Assembly: GCF_036568125.1 (NCBI RefSeq) | Contig: NZ_DATCTF010000004.1 | Coordinates: forward strand, 225,971 to 289,970 | Length of the DNA: 64,000 nucleotides | Source of the DNA: Magnetovibrio sp. | GTDB lineage: Bacteria > Pseudomonadota > Alphaproteobacteria > Rhodospirillales > Magnetovibrionaceae | Direction: 5' to 3' | Shown here: positions 8,177 through 20,468 of the stretch, in pieces | Position numbering within the stretch: position 1 is the stretch's first letter | Layout of the letters: each line of letters begins with the position of its first letter | Notes under the pieces: generated by a model | Databases searched by the model: none | The model's input: only the letters and a program-made list of their open reading frames with translations | Told to the model about the DNA's origin: nothing | Translations under genes and position numbers: made by a program

Positions 8177-8648
8177 GGCGCTTTTCAGACGTTGAAATTT
8201 GCACGATCCCCGTGGTCTTTCGACCCGGGGGTCGTGTCATTTCAGGGGGCGTTTTCAAGACGGCCGGTGAACTTTGCGAATCGGCGCTTCGCTCAATTTG
8301 TGCGTGCGCTCCTTCCGGCTGCCTTCGCAAGCCATCATATAGTCTGTAACCAATTGTTATTTAATGGTTATTAAGGTTAATTCCGGGCCAAGAAAAGGCT
8401 TCGGATTTGGCCTTGCTTTGTTATAATGATTTCCCTTTTTCAAGGGGGGGTTCCTGGGGGCATTTTTCGTGCCTGATTTGAGCGCCGAGATTGCGGTGAT
8501 TTTTGTGCGCCAAAGCGGACGACGAGCACGGACGATCGGTATCGCCCGGATCGTGGTTTGCACAATCCCCAGCATATCCTCCGGTAAAAGAATGAAGCAG
8601 GCAAAGATTTACGCGTAATCGCAAACGAACGGTAGTGTTGGACGAGAT
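8177..8648. other. dnaA-dnaN spacer with hairpin and leader
   Basis: 472 bases without a supportable gene. CACGATCCCC (8202-8211) pairs with GGGGGTCGTG (8227-8236) with one G-T pair, a possible terminator or attenuator of dnaA that lacks a real T-run. The stretch 8338-8385 is AT-rich. A promoter candidate at 8419 would give dnaN a leader of about 215 bases, which includes a G-rich run at 8444-8450. Confidence 0.4.
8419..8427 (+). promoter_or_regulatory. Extended -10 promoter upstream of dnaN
   Basis: TGTTATAAT matches the extended -10 pattern TGnTATAAT exactly. No good -35 hexamer stands 16-18 bases upstream, which is tolerated for extended -10 promoters. It points toward dnaN-recF-gyrB. Confidence 0.5.
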
Positions 8649-9767
8649 ATGAAGCTGATCATCGAAAGAGCGGCCCTTTTGAAATCCCTGGGCCACGTGC
8701 AGAACGTCGTTGAACGCCGGAACACCATTCCCATTTTGTCCAACGTGAAGATGAGCGCCGGTGACGGCAAGTTGCGTCTGAACGCCACCGACATGGACCT
8801 CGATATTGTCGACGCCACCGCGGCGCAGGTGTCGGAACCGGGCGAGACCACGGCCCCGGCACACACGCTTTACGAAATTGTACGCAAGCTGCCCGATGGT
8901 GCGGATATCGAACTCGACGCCACCTCTGGCGACGGGCAGATGGTTTTGCGCTCGGGCCGGTCGCGTTTTTCGCTATCATGCCTGCCCGCCGGTGAATTTC
9001 CGGTGATGTCGGGCGGCGAACTGCCGGTCAGCTTCGATCTTGCTGCGATCGAGCTCAAGGCGTTGATCGACCGCACCCGTTTCGCCATTTCCACCGAGGA
9101 AACCCGCTACTATCTGAACGGTATCTATCTGCACGCCGCCGAACAGGACGGCGCGCCGGTTCTGCGCGCGGTCGCCACCGACGGTCACCGTCTGGCCAGC
9201 GCCGAAACCGCCTTGCCCGAAGGCGCTGAATCGATGCCCGGCGTGATCGTGCCGCGCAAAACGGTGCAGGAACTGCACAAACTGATCGAAGAAACCGAAG
9301 CCGAAATCCGCATCACCATGTCGGATGCGAAAATTCAGTTCTCGTTCGACGGCGTGGTGCTGACGTCCAAGTTGATCGACGGCACCTTCCCCGATTACGA
9401 ACGCGTCATTCCCCAGGGCAATGACAAGGAAATGAAGGTCACGCGCAAAACCTTCGGTGACGCGGTGGATCGTGTGTCCGCCATCTCGACGGAAAAATCG
9501 CGCGCCGTGAAGCTGACCTTGGACAAGGGCTCGTTGGTTCTGTCGGCGTCCAGCCCCGAAAGCGGCAGCGCGACGGACGAGCTGGAAACCGATTACGCGG
9601 GCGAACGCTTGGAAATCGGCTTCAACTCGGCCTACTTGCTGGAAATCATGCGCCAGATCGAAGGCGACACCATCACCATGTCGCTGTCCGACGCTGCCTC
9701 GCCGACCATCATCCGCGAAGACGGCGACGACAGCGCGCTGTATGTGCTGATGCCGATGCGGGTTTAA
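8649..9767 (+). CDS. dnaN: DNA polymerase III beta sliding clamp
   Basis: Ring-forming processivity clamp of DNA polymerase III, also bound by many repair proteins. The N-terminus MKLIIERAALLKSLGHVQNV and VVERRNTIPILSNV are typical, as are LRAVATDGHRLA in the middle and YVLMPMRV at the C-terminus, which is the conserved end of DnaN (VMPMRL type). The length of 372 residues equals the family norm. It is followed after nine bases by recF. Confidence 0.97.
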   Translation: MKLIIERAALLKSLGHVQNVVERRNTIPILSNVKMSAGDGKLRLNATDMDLDIVDATAAQVSEPGETTAPAHTLYEIVRKLPDGADIELDATSGDGQMVLRSGRSRFSLSCLPAGEFPVMSGGELPVSFDLAAIELKALIDRTRFAISTEETRYYLNGIYLHAAEQDGAPVLRAVATDGHRLASAETALPEGAESMPGVIVPRKTVQELHKLIEETEAEIRITMSDAKIQFSFDGVVLTSKLIDGTFPDYERVIPQGNDKEMKVTRKTFGDAVDRVSAISTEKSRAVKLTLDKGSLVLSASSPESGSATDELETDYAGERLEIGFNSAYLLEIMRQIEGDTITMSLSDAASPTIIREDGDDSALYVLMPMRV

Positions 9768-9776
9768 GGGGCGCGT

Positions 9777-11111
9777 TTGATCGCCACATACGGTCTGAAC
9801 CGCCAGCCTCAACAGGACGAAAGAGCAGACGTGACGCAAAGCCAGGCTTCAGTTGCTTTCAACGGCCCGGATCTGAGAGGAAACGACCTGTCTCGGAACA
9901 CCTCATCTTGCGACGATGGCGCGGCCGTGCCTGACGCGGCCGTGAACGATGTCGGGCGGTTGGCGTGTGCGCGCCTGACGTTGAGCAATTTTCGCTGTTA
10001 TGAGCATTTGCGCCTCGAACCGGGCCTCAATCCGGTGGTGCTGACCGGGGCCAACGGCGCGGGCAAAACCAATATTTTGGAAGCGCTGTCGTTTCTCGTT
10101 CCCGGCAGCGGCTTGCGCCGCGCCCGCTTAAGCGACGTGGGGCGGCGCGATCTTGGCGCGGATCAGGGCCGAGCCTGGGCGGTCGCCGCGGATATCAAAG
10201 GCGGCGCGTTCCCGGTGTCGGTCGGCACCGGCATCGAAACCGCCGCCAAAACCGCGGCCGCGGCGAAGCGGGTGGTTCATGTGGACGGCGCGCCGCAACG
10301 CGCGCTGTCGGTGCTCAGCGAACATTTCGCGGCGCAGTGGCTGACGCCGCAGATGGACCGATTGTTTTTGGACGGCAGCCAGGAGCGCCGCCGCTTTTTG
10401 GATCGGTTGGTGTTCGGTTTCGATCCGGCCCACGCCGGACGCATCAATGCCTATAACCATGCCCTGCGTGAACGCTCGCGTCTGTTGGCCGACGGCAAGA
10501 ACGACGATGCGTGGTTGAGCGCGTTGGAAGACACCATGGCGACACGCGGTATGGCGGTGGCAGCGGCGCGTTTGGGCGTTGCGGAACGCCTGGCCGGGGC
10601 GTGCGCGCATATGAACGGGCCGTTTCCCGCCAGCACGCTGGCCATCGACGGCTTGGCCGAAGGCTGGCTGATGGACCATCCGGCGTTGGCGGTCGAAGAC
10701 CGTCTGCGTGCGGCGCTGAAACGATCCCGCGCGGCCGACGCGGCGCACGGCGGTGCGGGCAATGGCCTCGACGGCCGCTTGCCGCACCAAAGCGATTTGC
10801 TGGTCACACATGCCGCCAAGGCCATGCCTGCGGGGCAATGTTCCACCGGCGAGCAGAAAATGCTGCTGGTCGGTTTGGTGCTGGCGGCGGCGCGCCTCAG
10901 CGCCAGCGACGAAGGCCGTACGCCGGTGTTGCTGCTGGACGAAGTCGCGGCGCATCTGGACGTTCGCCATCGCGACGCGTTGTTCGACGAAGTCCTGACG
11001 CTGGGCTGTCAGGCCTGGTTCACCGGCACGGATGCGGAGCTGTTCGCACCGCTGTCCGGCAAAGCGAAATTTTACAGCATCGACGACGCTAAACTTGCCG
11101 AAGGGCACTAA
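9777..11111 (+). CDS. recF: RecF recombination/replication-restart ATPase
   Basis: SMC-like ATPase that loads RecA at gaps together with RecO and RecR. RLTLSNFRCYEHLRLEPG begins the conserved domain; Walker A is GANGAGKTN; the signature CSTGEQKMLLVGLVLA and Walker B VLLLDEVAAHLD follow near the C-terminus. From the TTG at 9777, which has AAGGGG five bases upstream, the protein is 444 residues and carries about 60 extra N-terminal residues of low complexity. In-frame GTG codons at 9831 and 9942 give 426 and 389 residues; the last is closest to the usual size. Identity is firm; the start is uncertain. Confidence 0.92.
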   Translation: MIATYGLNRQPQQDERADVTQSQASVAFNGPDLRGNDLSRNTSSCDDGAAVPDAAVNDVGRLACARLTLSNFRCYEHLRLEPGLNPVVLTGANGAGKTNILEALSFLVPGSGLRRARLSDVGRRDLGADQGRAWAVAADIKGGAFPVSVGTGIETAAKTAAAAKRVVHVDGAPQRALSVLSEHFAAQWLTPQMDRLFLDGSQERRRFLDRLVFGFDPAHAGRINAYNHALRERSRLLADGKNDDAWLSALEDTMATRGMAVAAARLGVAERLAGACAHMNGPFPASTLAIDGLAEGWLMDHPALAVEDRLRAALKRSRAADAAHGGAGNGLDGRLPHQSDLLVTHAAKAMPAGQCSTGEQKMLLVGLVLAAARLSASDEGRTPVLLLDEVAAHLDVRHRDALFDEVLTLGCQAWFTGTDAELFAPLSGKAKFYSIDDAKLAEGH

Positions 11112-11156
11112 CGGCGTTTTGGATGCACACGAAACTGAAGACACCATAGCCAATAG

Positions 11157-13637
<2,481 letters not shown>

Positions 13638-13649
13638 GGTTGGTGACGT

Positions 13650-14909
13650 TTAAGGCTGAGCTGGATCGTCTTCCCGATTTGCGGTCTCGACCACTTGGGC
13701 CGCCATCTCGAGGGCCTGGGCGGTGGTCCGCGGCAGGCCGATGAAGTCTTCCTTGTCGGCGTTTTTCACCGCGTGCCCGAAATACAGGCGCTTGAGGGTG
13801 AAGGCGAGCAGCGCGATCGCAACCGCGGCGTTGAAATAAAACAGCCCCGGCGCGCCGATGGCGTCCATCGCCGCGCCGCCGACGAACGGCCCCACCACCG
13901 CGCCCATGGCGTAGAGCAACAGCAACGCGCTGCTGGCGGGCACGAAGTCGTCGATGTCCAGCACGTCGTTCACGTGGGCGATGGAAATGGCGTAAAGCGG
14001 AAACGCCATCGCACCGAACACCCAGCCCAAAGTGAACATGATCTCGTGGGACACGCCGCCCCAGGTCGCGATGCCCAGGCTTGCCGCAGCGGTGGCGGCG
14101 GCGAGGCCGGCCAGAACCCAGCGCCGGTCGACGTGATCCGACAGTCGGCCCATGGGCCATTGCGATATGATGCCGCCCAATACCACCATCGCCATGAACA
14201 GTGAAATGCCGCGGGTATCCAGGCCTGCGGTGTGGGCGTAGACCGCGCCCATACCCCAAAAGCTGCCGTTGATCAGGCCGGTGGAAAAGCACCCGACCGC
14301 GCCCATGGGGGAGCGTTCGAACAGTTTGCGGATTTTCATCCGCGCGGTGGGTTGCAAGGTCGGCACGGTGCGCGACGACAGCGCCATCGGTACCAACGAC
14401 ACCGACACCAGGACCGACACCAAGATGAACAGCATCGTGCCGTCCACCGGCGCGACGTTGAGCAGCAATTGGCCCAAGGCCGTCGCGCCCAGACTGGTGA
14501 CCATGTAAACCGATAGAATGCTGCCGCGGTTGGTGTTGGTGCTGGCGTGATTGAGCCAACTTTCCGCCACCACCAACAACCCGGCGACGCAAAACCCGGT
14601 CATGACGCGAAACAGTACCCACGTCGGCGGGGTGACCATGACGGCGTGCAGCAGCGCCGCCGCGCTGGCCAAGGATGCCAGGGCCGCGAACACACGAATG
14701 TGGCCGACCGTTTGCACCAGGCGCGGCGACAACAACGAGCCGACGATGTAGCCGGCGTAATAGATCGCCATGATGAAACCGGTCACGGTGACGGGAAAAC
14801 CCTCGATACCCGCACGCACGCCAAGCAGGGTCGCTTGCAGGCCGAAACCCAGGCTCATGGCGAAAACGCCCGCCAACAATGCCGAAATACTCAGTAAGGT
14901 GCCGTACAT
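13650..14909 (-). CDS. MFS transporter (YcaD-like)
   Basis: 419-residue major facilitator superfamily protein with about twelve hydrophobic segments, starting MYGTLLSISALLAGVFAMSL. The loop 2-3 region reads SPRLVQTVGHIRVFA, and the second half has WPMGRLSDHVDRRWVL, the repeated MFS motif A. It resembles the YcaD-type branch, but the substrate cannot be told. It diverges from a TetR gene with a palindromic operator between them, which suggests drug or metabolite efflux controlled by that repressor. The C-terminal 30 residues are soluble and acidic. Confidence 0.88.
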   Translation of the reverse strand: MYGTLLSISALLAGVFAMSLGFGLQATLLGVRAGIEGFPVTVTGFIMAIYYAGYIVGSLLSPRLVQTVGHIRVFAALASLASAAALLHAVMVTPPTWVLFRVMTGFCVAGLLVVAESWLNHASTNTNRGSILSVYMVTSLGATALGQLLLNVAPVDGTMLFILVSVLVSVSLVPMALSSRTVPTLQPTARMKIRKLFERSPMGAVGCFSTGLINGSFWGMGAVYAHTAGLDTRGISLFMAMVVLGGIISQWPMGRLSDHVDRRWVLAGLAAATAAASLGIATWGGVSHEIMFTLGWVFGAMAFPLYAISIAHVNDVLDIDDFVPASSALLLLYAMGAVVGPFVGGAAMDAIGAPGLFYFNAAVAIALLAFTLKRLYFGHAVKNADKEDFIGLPRTTAQALEMAAQVVETANREDDPAQP

Positions 14910-14981
14910 GAAGTCTCCCGTGCCGAGGGCGCATTTGACGCGTGCCAGGACGATATTGCAAGGGCGCGTTCGCCGTGTTAT

Positions 14982-14997
14982 GTAAGTGATCGTTTAC
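14982..14997. promoter_or_regulatory. Probable TetR operator between MFS and tetR genes
   Basis: The 16-base element GTAAGTGATCGTTTAC is a palindrome matching its own complement at 12 of 16 positions, with perfect GTAA, GATC and TTAC blocks. It lies in the divergent spacer 17 bases before the regulator's start. Binding by the neighbouring TetR protein is inferred from position and symmetry. Confidence 0.6.
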
Positions 14998-15013
14998 TAA
15001 TAGAGGGATGACC

Positions 15014-15580
15014 ATGCGTTCAGGCGAAGCGACACGGGAAAAAATCAAGCGTGCGGCACTGGAACTGTTCGTCGACAAAGGCGTCGACGGCGGCGGCATG
15101 CGCGACATCGCCAAGGCCTCGGCAATCACCGAAGGCGCGATCTATCGTCATTTCAGCAGCAAGGACGAACTGGTGTGGACGTTGTTTCGCGACAACTTCA
15201 CCAATTTCGCCGCCACGCTGAGCGTACTGCAAGCGGGCGAAGTCAGCACTGCGGCGAAAATCGAGGCCATGGTGCAGGGTTTCTGTCAGCTGTTCGATCG
15301 CGACGAAACCTTGTTTCGTTTTCTCTTGCTGGTTCAACATGGCCAGCTATCTAAAATCACTGACGACATGGCCAACCCCATCGATGTGGTGCAAAACGTG
15401 ATCCAAACGGGCATCGACGCAGGTGAAGTCGGCCATGCGGATGCGACCGAGGCCACGGCGTGGGTGTTCGGCATCGTGCTGCAAACCGCGACGTTTCAAA
15501 TCTATGGCCGGTTGCCTGGCCCCTTGTCGCCGCGCGCCGATGCCCTGGCGGGTGCGTGCTTGGACGCGTTGGGTTTATAG
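15014..15580 (+). CDS. TetR-family transcriptional regulator
   Basis: N-terminal helix-turn-helix of the TetR type: REKIKRAALELFVDKGVDGG, then MRDIAKASAITEGAIYRHFSSKDELV, where TEGAIYRHFSSK is the recognition-helix signature. The rest (about 140 residues) is the ligand-binding helical core. The ATG at 15014 has GAGGG at six bases' distance and is preferred over the ATG at 15008, which abuts that site. It is divergent from the MFS transporter and probably represses it and itself. The inducer is unknown. Confidence 0.9.
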   Translation: MRSGEATREKIKRAALELFVDKGVDGGGMRDIAKASAITEGAIYRHFSSKDELVWTLFRDNFTNFAATLSVLQAGEVSTAAKIEAMVQGFCQLFDRDETLFRFLLLVQHGQLSKITDDMANPIDVVQNVIQTGIDAGEVGHADATEATAWVFGIVLQTATFQIYGRLPGPLSPRADALAGACLDALGL

Positions 15581-15623
15581 ACGTTCATACATCCTTCAGA
15601 GCTGATATGGCATAACCCCGTTT

Positions 15624-17573
15624 ATGAGCAAAAAGAGCGATAAAGACGCCTCGTTTCTCGACGAACAGGATGGCAAACCGCGCAGGCGCTGGAAACGCAT
15701 CGCCTATTGGACGGTGGTCGCCGGGGTGTGGGCGACGATCTTGCTCGGCATCGGGGTGGCTTACATCGCTTGGGACCTGCCCAACATCGACGAAGCCATC
15801 GCCGCGACGCGTAAGCCCACCATCCGGGTGGTGACGCGTGACGGCATCGAATTGGCGCGCCGCGGCGACCGCTACGGGGCGCCGGTACGTCTTGATGAAT
15901 TGCCGCCGGAATTGCCTCAAGCCATTCTCGCCACCGAAGATCGGCGCTTTTACGACCACTGGGGGGTTGATCCCATCGGCATCGCGCGCGCCATGTGGGT
16001 CAACGTGCGCGCCGGCGGAATTCGCCAGGGCGGTTCGACCCTGACCCAACAGGCGGCGAAAAATCTATTCTTGTCGCCCAAGCGCACGCTCAAACGCAAA
16101 CTCCAGGAAGTGGTTTTGGCGTTGTGGCTGGAAGCGAAATTCAGCAAGGATCAAATCCTCACCATCTATCTCAACCGGGTTTATTTCGGCCAAGGGGTCT
16201 ATGGCGCGGAAGCCGCGGCGCAGTACTATTTCGGTGTGCCGGCGCGCAACATGTCGGCGTATGAAGCGGCGATGTTGGCGGGCATGCTCAAAGGCCCCAA
16301 CAAATACAATCCCATGATCAATCCCGACTTGGCCCGCGAACGCACCGATGTGGTGCTCGCCAACATGGTCGCGGCGGGCTATCTCAGCGAGGCCGACCGC
16401 AAGACCATCACCCAGCCGCACAATTGGTGGCGCTACGAAAAAAGCACCACCAAGCCGCTGGCGCACCACTACACCGACTGGGTGCTCGATCAAGTCGGCG
16501 ATTATGTGACCTTGGATCAAGACGTCACGGTGATCGTAAGCCTCAATGCGCGCATGCAGCGCGCGGCGGAAAAATTGATCAAGACCACGATGAAAAAGGG
16601 TGGCGCGGCGGACAAGCGTGCTGTGTCCGAAGTTGCCTTGGTGGCACTGGCGCCCGACGGCGCGGTGCTGGCGATGGTCGGCGGCGCCAATTATGCGCAA
16701 AGCAAATTCAACCGCGCGGTGCAGGCCAAGCGCCAGCCGGGCTCGGCATTCAAGCCGGTGGTGTTCCTGGCCGGGTTCGAGGCCGGATTGGCGCCTGAAA
16801 CGGTGATGCGCGACGAACCCGTCACCATCGACGCGTGGTCGCCGAGCAATTTCAAAAACGAATATCTCGGCGATATCACCCTGACGGATGCGATGACGCG
16901 TTCGATCAACACGGTGGCGGTCAAAGTGTCGGAAGCGGCCGGGCGCGCACGGGTCCAGGACATGGCGCGCAAGCTTGGCATCACCGCCGACCTGACCGAC
17001 GAGCCGTCGTTGGCGCTGGGCGTCAGCGAGGTCTCGTTGCTGGAAATGACCGCCGCATACGGTCCGTTCGCAACCGGTGGACTGGGGTTGTGGCCCTATG
17101 CCATCAGTGAAATTCAAGACAGCGCCGGGCGGCCCCTGTATGTGCGTTCCGGCGGCGGGCCGGGCCGGGTGATTCCGGCGGCTTACGCCGGGGCCATGAA
17201 CGGCATGCTGGCCAACGTCATCGCCAGCCCTGACGGCACGGGCAAGGGTGCCCGCCTGAAGCGTCCGGCGGCGGGCAAGACCGGCACCTCGCAAGATTAT
17301 CGCGACGCCTGGTTCATCGGCTACACACCGGACTTGATCGCCGGGGTGTGGATGGGCAACGACAATGGCCGGCCGATGCAAAATGTTACCGGCGGTTCGT
17401 TCCCCGCGCGGCTGTGGCGCGATTTCACCACCGCCGCGTTGGCGCAAACGCCGGCGAAAAACCTGCCGGTCGAGGTGCTGACGACGCCCAAGGACGGACC
17501 AACGCCGGAAAATCGGCCCAACCCGGTCGAGACGTTCATCAAAGAATTTTTCAAATCGGTGTTCGGCAACTAG
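15624..17573 (+). CDS. Class A penicillin-binding protein (1A type)
   Basis: Bifunctional peptidoglycan glycosyltransferase and DD-transpeptidase anchored in the inner membrane. Basic cytosolic tail, then one membrane helix at about residues 25-50. The GT51 domain shows ILATEDRRFYDHWGVD (catalytic Glu near 106) and GGSTLTQQAAKNLFL. The transpeptidase has the SxxK serine at S374 (GSAFKP), a SxN motif in RSINTVA and KTGTS at 552-556. At 649 residues it is shorter than many PBP1A proteins (about 800), lacking the large OB-like insert, and closer to PBP1a/1b-like short forms. The 3' end overlaps the convergent MFS gene by 4 bases. Confidence 0.93.
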   Translation: MSKKSDKDASFLDEQDGKPRRRWKRIAYWTVVAGVWATILLGIGVAYIAWDLPNIDEAIAATRKPTIRVVTRDGIELARRGDRYGAPVRLDELPPELPQAILATEDRRFYDHWGVDPIGIARAMWVNVRAGGIRQGGSTLTQQAAKNLFLSPKRTLKRKLQEVVLALWLEAKFSKDQILTIYLNRVYFGQGVYGAEAAAQYYFGVPARNMSAYEAAMLAGMLKGPNKYNPMINPDLARERTDVVLANMVAAGYLSEADRKTITQPHNWWRYEKSTTKPLAHHYTDWVLDQVGDYVTLDQDVTVIVSLNARMQRAAEKLIKTTMKKGGAADKRAVSEVALVALAPDGAVLAMVGGANYAQSKFNRAVQAKRQPGSAFKPVVFLAGFEAGLAPETVMRDEPVTIDAWSPSNFKNEYLGDITLTDAMTRSINTVAVKVSEAAGRARVQDMARKLGITADLTDEPSLALGVSEVSLLEMTAAYGPFATGGLGLWPYAISEIQDSAGRPLYVRSGGGPGRVIPAAYAGAMNGMLANVIASPDGTGKGARLKRPAAGKTGTSQDYRDAWFIGYTPDLIAGVWMGNDNGRPMQNVTGGSFPARLWRDFTTAALAQTPAKNLPVEVLTTPKDGPTPENRPNPVETFIKEFFKSVFGN

Positions 17574-18766
17574 GCCGATGGATCTCCACGCCGCGCGACG
17601 CGTTGCGCGAACAACCACGCCAATGTCCCGGTGACGGCGATCACCGCCATCATCGGTAGCGCGGTGCCGTCATAAAGATGGCCCACCAACGCGCCGCTGA
17701 ACGCCGCCAACGCCATTTGAACGAAGCCCATCAGCGCCGACGCCGTGCCTGCCATGTGGGGAAACGGTCCGATGCCCCCCGCCATGGTGTTGGGCATGAT
17801 GATGCCGAAAGATATGTTGTAGCAAAAAATCGGCACGATCACGGCAAACACCGACGGCGGCGCCAGCCAGACCGTAAGCAATCCGGCGATGCCGGCGACC
17901 AGCGCGATGCGCCCGCCCAATCCGACCACGTATTCCAAGGAACGGTTTTTGAGCAAGCGAACCGATACCTGGGTGCCCGACATGTAACCCAAAACAACCA
18001 CGGCGAACGCGAAACCGAAGGTTTCCGGCCGCATCCCCAGGCCGTCGATCAAAATGAAACTGGAACTGGAGATAAAGCCAAACAGCCCGGCGAAGCCGAA
18101 GGCGTTGCTCAAGGTGAAATCACGAAAGGTGGCGTTCTTCAGCAAAGTGGAATAGTTGCGCGCCATGCGGCGCACGGATAGTGCCAAAGGATCGGGTTGG
18201 GTATGGGTTTCGGGTAAGGCGATGACGCTCAACACCAACATCAACGCGCCGATGCCCGCCAGCACGACAAAGTTGGCTTGCCATCCATAGCTTGCTGTTA
18301 GGTGGCCGCCGATCAGTGGTGCAATCAGCGGCGCGGTGGCCATGGCGGTGCCCATATGGGCCAGCATGCGTGCGGCATCCTTGACGCCGTGAATGTCGCG
18401 CACCACCGCGCGGCTGATGGCGGTGCCGGCGCACGCGCCGACAGCCTGAAACAGCCGCGCCACGAGCAGCATCGTGATGTTGCTCGCCAGCAAACATGCG
18501 ATCGAGGAGATTACAAAGATCATCAATCCCGCGAGCAGGACCGGCCTGCGGCCGAAACGGTCCGAAAGCGGCCCCAAGATCAGCTGGCCGCCCGCGAACC
18601 CGATCAAATAGGCGCTCAGCGTCAGTTGCACCATACCGGCATCGGCTTGAAGGTCGCGTCCAATGGCGGGCAACGCAGGCAAATACATGTCGGTCGAAAG
18701 CGGCGCGACCGACACCAGCGCCGTCAGCAATATGGCCATCGAAAACGATTGAGGCTGAAGGCGCAT
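17570..18766 (-). CDS. Bcr/CflA-type multidrug MFS transporter
   Basis: 398 residues, about twelve membrane segments. The first segment ALVSVAPLSTDMYLPALPAIGRDL is the hallmark of the Bcr/CflA drug-resistance branch (DMYLPA), and GPLSDRFGRRPVLLAG is MFS motif A. FQAVGACAGTAISRAVVRD is the typical motif C region. It lies 44 bases downstream of hldE on the same strand and may share its transcript. Substrate is not predictable; E. coli Bcr exports bicyclomycin and other compounds. Confidence 0.9.
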   Translation of the reverse strand: MRLQPQSFSMAILLTALVSVAPLSTDMYLPALPAIGRDLQADAGMVQLTLSAYLIGFAGGQLILGPLSDRFGRRPVLLAGLMIFVISSIACLLASNITMLLVARLFQAVGACAGTAISRAVVRDIHGVKDAARMLAHMGTAMATAPLIAPLIGGHLTASYGWQANFVVLAGIGALMLVLSVIALPETHTQPDPLALSVRRMARNYSTLLKNATFRDFTLSNAFGFAGLFGFISSSSFILIDGLGMRPETFGFAFAVVVLGYMSGTQVSVRLLKNRSLEYVVGLGGRIALVAGIAGLLTVWLAPPSVFAVIVPIFCYNISFGIIMPNTMAGGIGPFPHMAGTASALMGFVQMALAAFSGALVGHLYDGTALPMMAVIAVTGTLAWLFAQRVARRGDPSA

Positions 18767-18810
18767 CGGGGAAGTCCTTCGCGCCGCGCACCAAGTGCGG
18801 GCCGCGTGAA

Positions 18811-20277
18811 TTAAGCGTTCATGCGCTTGATGGTGTTGGTGGTGCTATGCCCGTCGAGCAATTCGGCAAGCACCACCCGCCCGCCGAAACCGTGAACGAT
18901 GTCCGCGCCGACCACCGTATCGATGGTGTAGTCGGCGCCCTTGACCAAAACATTGGGGCGCAAGGCTTCGATCAGGTTGATCGGGGTCTCGTCGGAAAAC
19001 AGCACGATTAAGTCGACCGCGGCCAGCGCGCCCAGGACCGCGGCGCGCGCGGCTTCGGATTGCACCGGGCGGCTGTCGCCCTTGAGCCCACGCACGGAAC
19101 TGTCGGAATTGAGCCCTACGACCAGACGGTCGCAAGCGGCGCGCGCTTGGCTGAGCAACGAAATGTGTCCGGGGTGCAAAAGGTCGAAACAGCCATTGGT
19201 GAAACCGACCTCAAGCCCTTGTTCGCGCCATGCCGCGACTTTGGCGACGGCGCGTTCCAGATCCGAAAGTTTGGCTTCGGCGTTGCCCAAATCCTGGTGG
19301 TGCAAGGCGCGGGTCAGTTCGGCGGCGCTGACCGTAGCGGTGCCCGCCTTGCCGACCACGATACCGGCGGCGGTGTTGGCCAGCGATGCGGCCACGTTTA
19401 AATCCGCACCACCCGCCAAGGCCAAGGCCAAGGTCGCCACAACGGTGTCGCCGGCACCGGAAACGTCGAACACTTCGCGCGCTTCGGCTTTCAGGTGCAA
19501 CGGCGCGCGGTCTTTGATCACCAAGGTCATGCCGTCTGCGCTGCGGGTCGCCAACACGCCGCCGACGCCGCAGGTTTCGATGAGGTGATGGCACGCCGCG
19601 ACCACGTCGTCGTCGCTGTGCGCGGGCATGGCGGTCGCGTCCATCAATTCTTTTTTGTTGGGCGTGATGATATCGGCACCGCGATAGCGGCTGTAATCGC
19701 ACCCCTTGGGATCGATGATGACCGGGATATTTGCTTTGTGCGCTTGGGCGATCACCCCTTGGACCACGGTGTCGCTCAACACGCCTTTGCCGTAATCCGA
19801 CAATACCACCGCGCCGATGCCCGGATCGGTGATGTGGGCGATGCGTTCAAGCACCGCAACCTGCGTCGCGGTGGACAGAGCATCGGTGCTTTCGACATCG
19901 GCGCGCATCAATTGCTGATTTGCGCCGACGAAACGGGTCTTCAAAGTGGTGCGGCGATCGCTGTCCGTCACCAGATCTGCGCGAATGGATTGCAGTTGCG
20001 CCAACAAGCGCGCGATTTCGTCACCGCCCTCGTCTTCGCCGGTTACGGCGACGAAGGTTCCGCCGCCGCCCAATGCGGCGACGTTGCTGGCGACGTTGCC
20101 CGCGCCGCCCAGCATCGTGGTTTCACGTTCCACGCGCAGCACGGGGATCGGTGCCTCGGGAGAAATGCGCTGCACGTCGCCCATGACGTATCGATCGAGC
20201 ATGACGTCACCCACGCACAGGATGCGCGCGCCGTTCAATCGTTCGATCCAGTCCGCGAGATTGGACAATGTACTCAT
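18811..20277 (-). CDS. hldE: HldE bifunctional heptose kinase/adenylyltransferase
   Basis: Makes ADP-heptose for lipopolysaccharide core: the PfkB-type kinase domain (residues about 1-325) phosphorylates heptose-7-phosphate at C1, and the nucleotidyltransferase domain (about 350-488) adds AMP. Seen are the PfkB glycine pattern MLGGAGNVASNVAALGG, the kinase active-site DVSGAGDTVVATLALAL, and the adenylyltransferase GCFDLLHPGHISLL. GGGAGG-like ribosome site precedes the ATG. Length 488 fits the fused form (about 475). The presence of ADP-heptose synthesis implies an LPS-bearing envelope. Confidence 0.95.
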   Translation of the reverse strand: MSTLSNLADWIERLNGARILCVGDVMLDRYVMGDVQRISPEAPIPVLRVERETTMLGGAGNVASNVAALGGGGTFVAVTGEDEGGDEIARLLAQLQSIRADLVTDSDRRTTLKTRFVGANQQLMRADVESTDALSTATQVAVLERIAHITDPGIGAVVLSDYGKGVLSDTVVQGVIAQAHKANIPVIIDPKGCDYSRYRGADIITPNKKELMDATAMPAHSDDDVVAACHHLIETCGVGGVLATRSADGMTLVIKDRAPLHLKAEAREVFDVSGAGDTVVATLALALAGGADLNVAASLANTAAGIVVGKAGTATVSAAELTRALHHQDLGNAEAKLSDLERAVAKVAAWREQGLEVGFTNGCFDLLHPGHISLLSQARAACDRLVVGLNSDSSVRGLKGDSRPVQSEAARAAVLGALAAVDLIVLFSDETPINLIEALRPNVLVKGADYTIDTVVGADIVHGFGGRVVLAELLDGHSTTNTIKRMNA

Positions 20278-20468
20278 GGTGCCTCCCAGGGGCCGTCGCT
20301 GTAAGCGTATCGCGTTTCAACTCTTGTAACGCGTTCGCAGGCCAGCGCCAAGGCGAACGCAGCAACATATTGGAATTGAGCGAATGTTAACACCATGTCT
20401 GGTACTTTAATCATTAATCGATGGCTCTATGAGGTAAGGCGCGAAAGCGTCGGTTAAGGTGAGTTAGC

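Noticed and set aside
8202..8236. Strong terminator after dnaA
   Set aside because: The stem is good but no T-run follows, so it is described only as a possible hairpin in the spacer.
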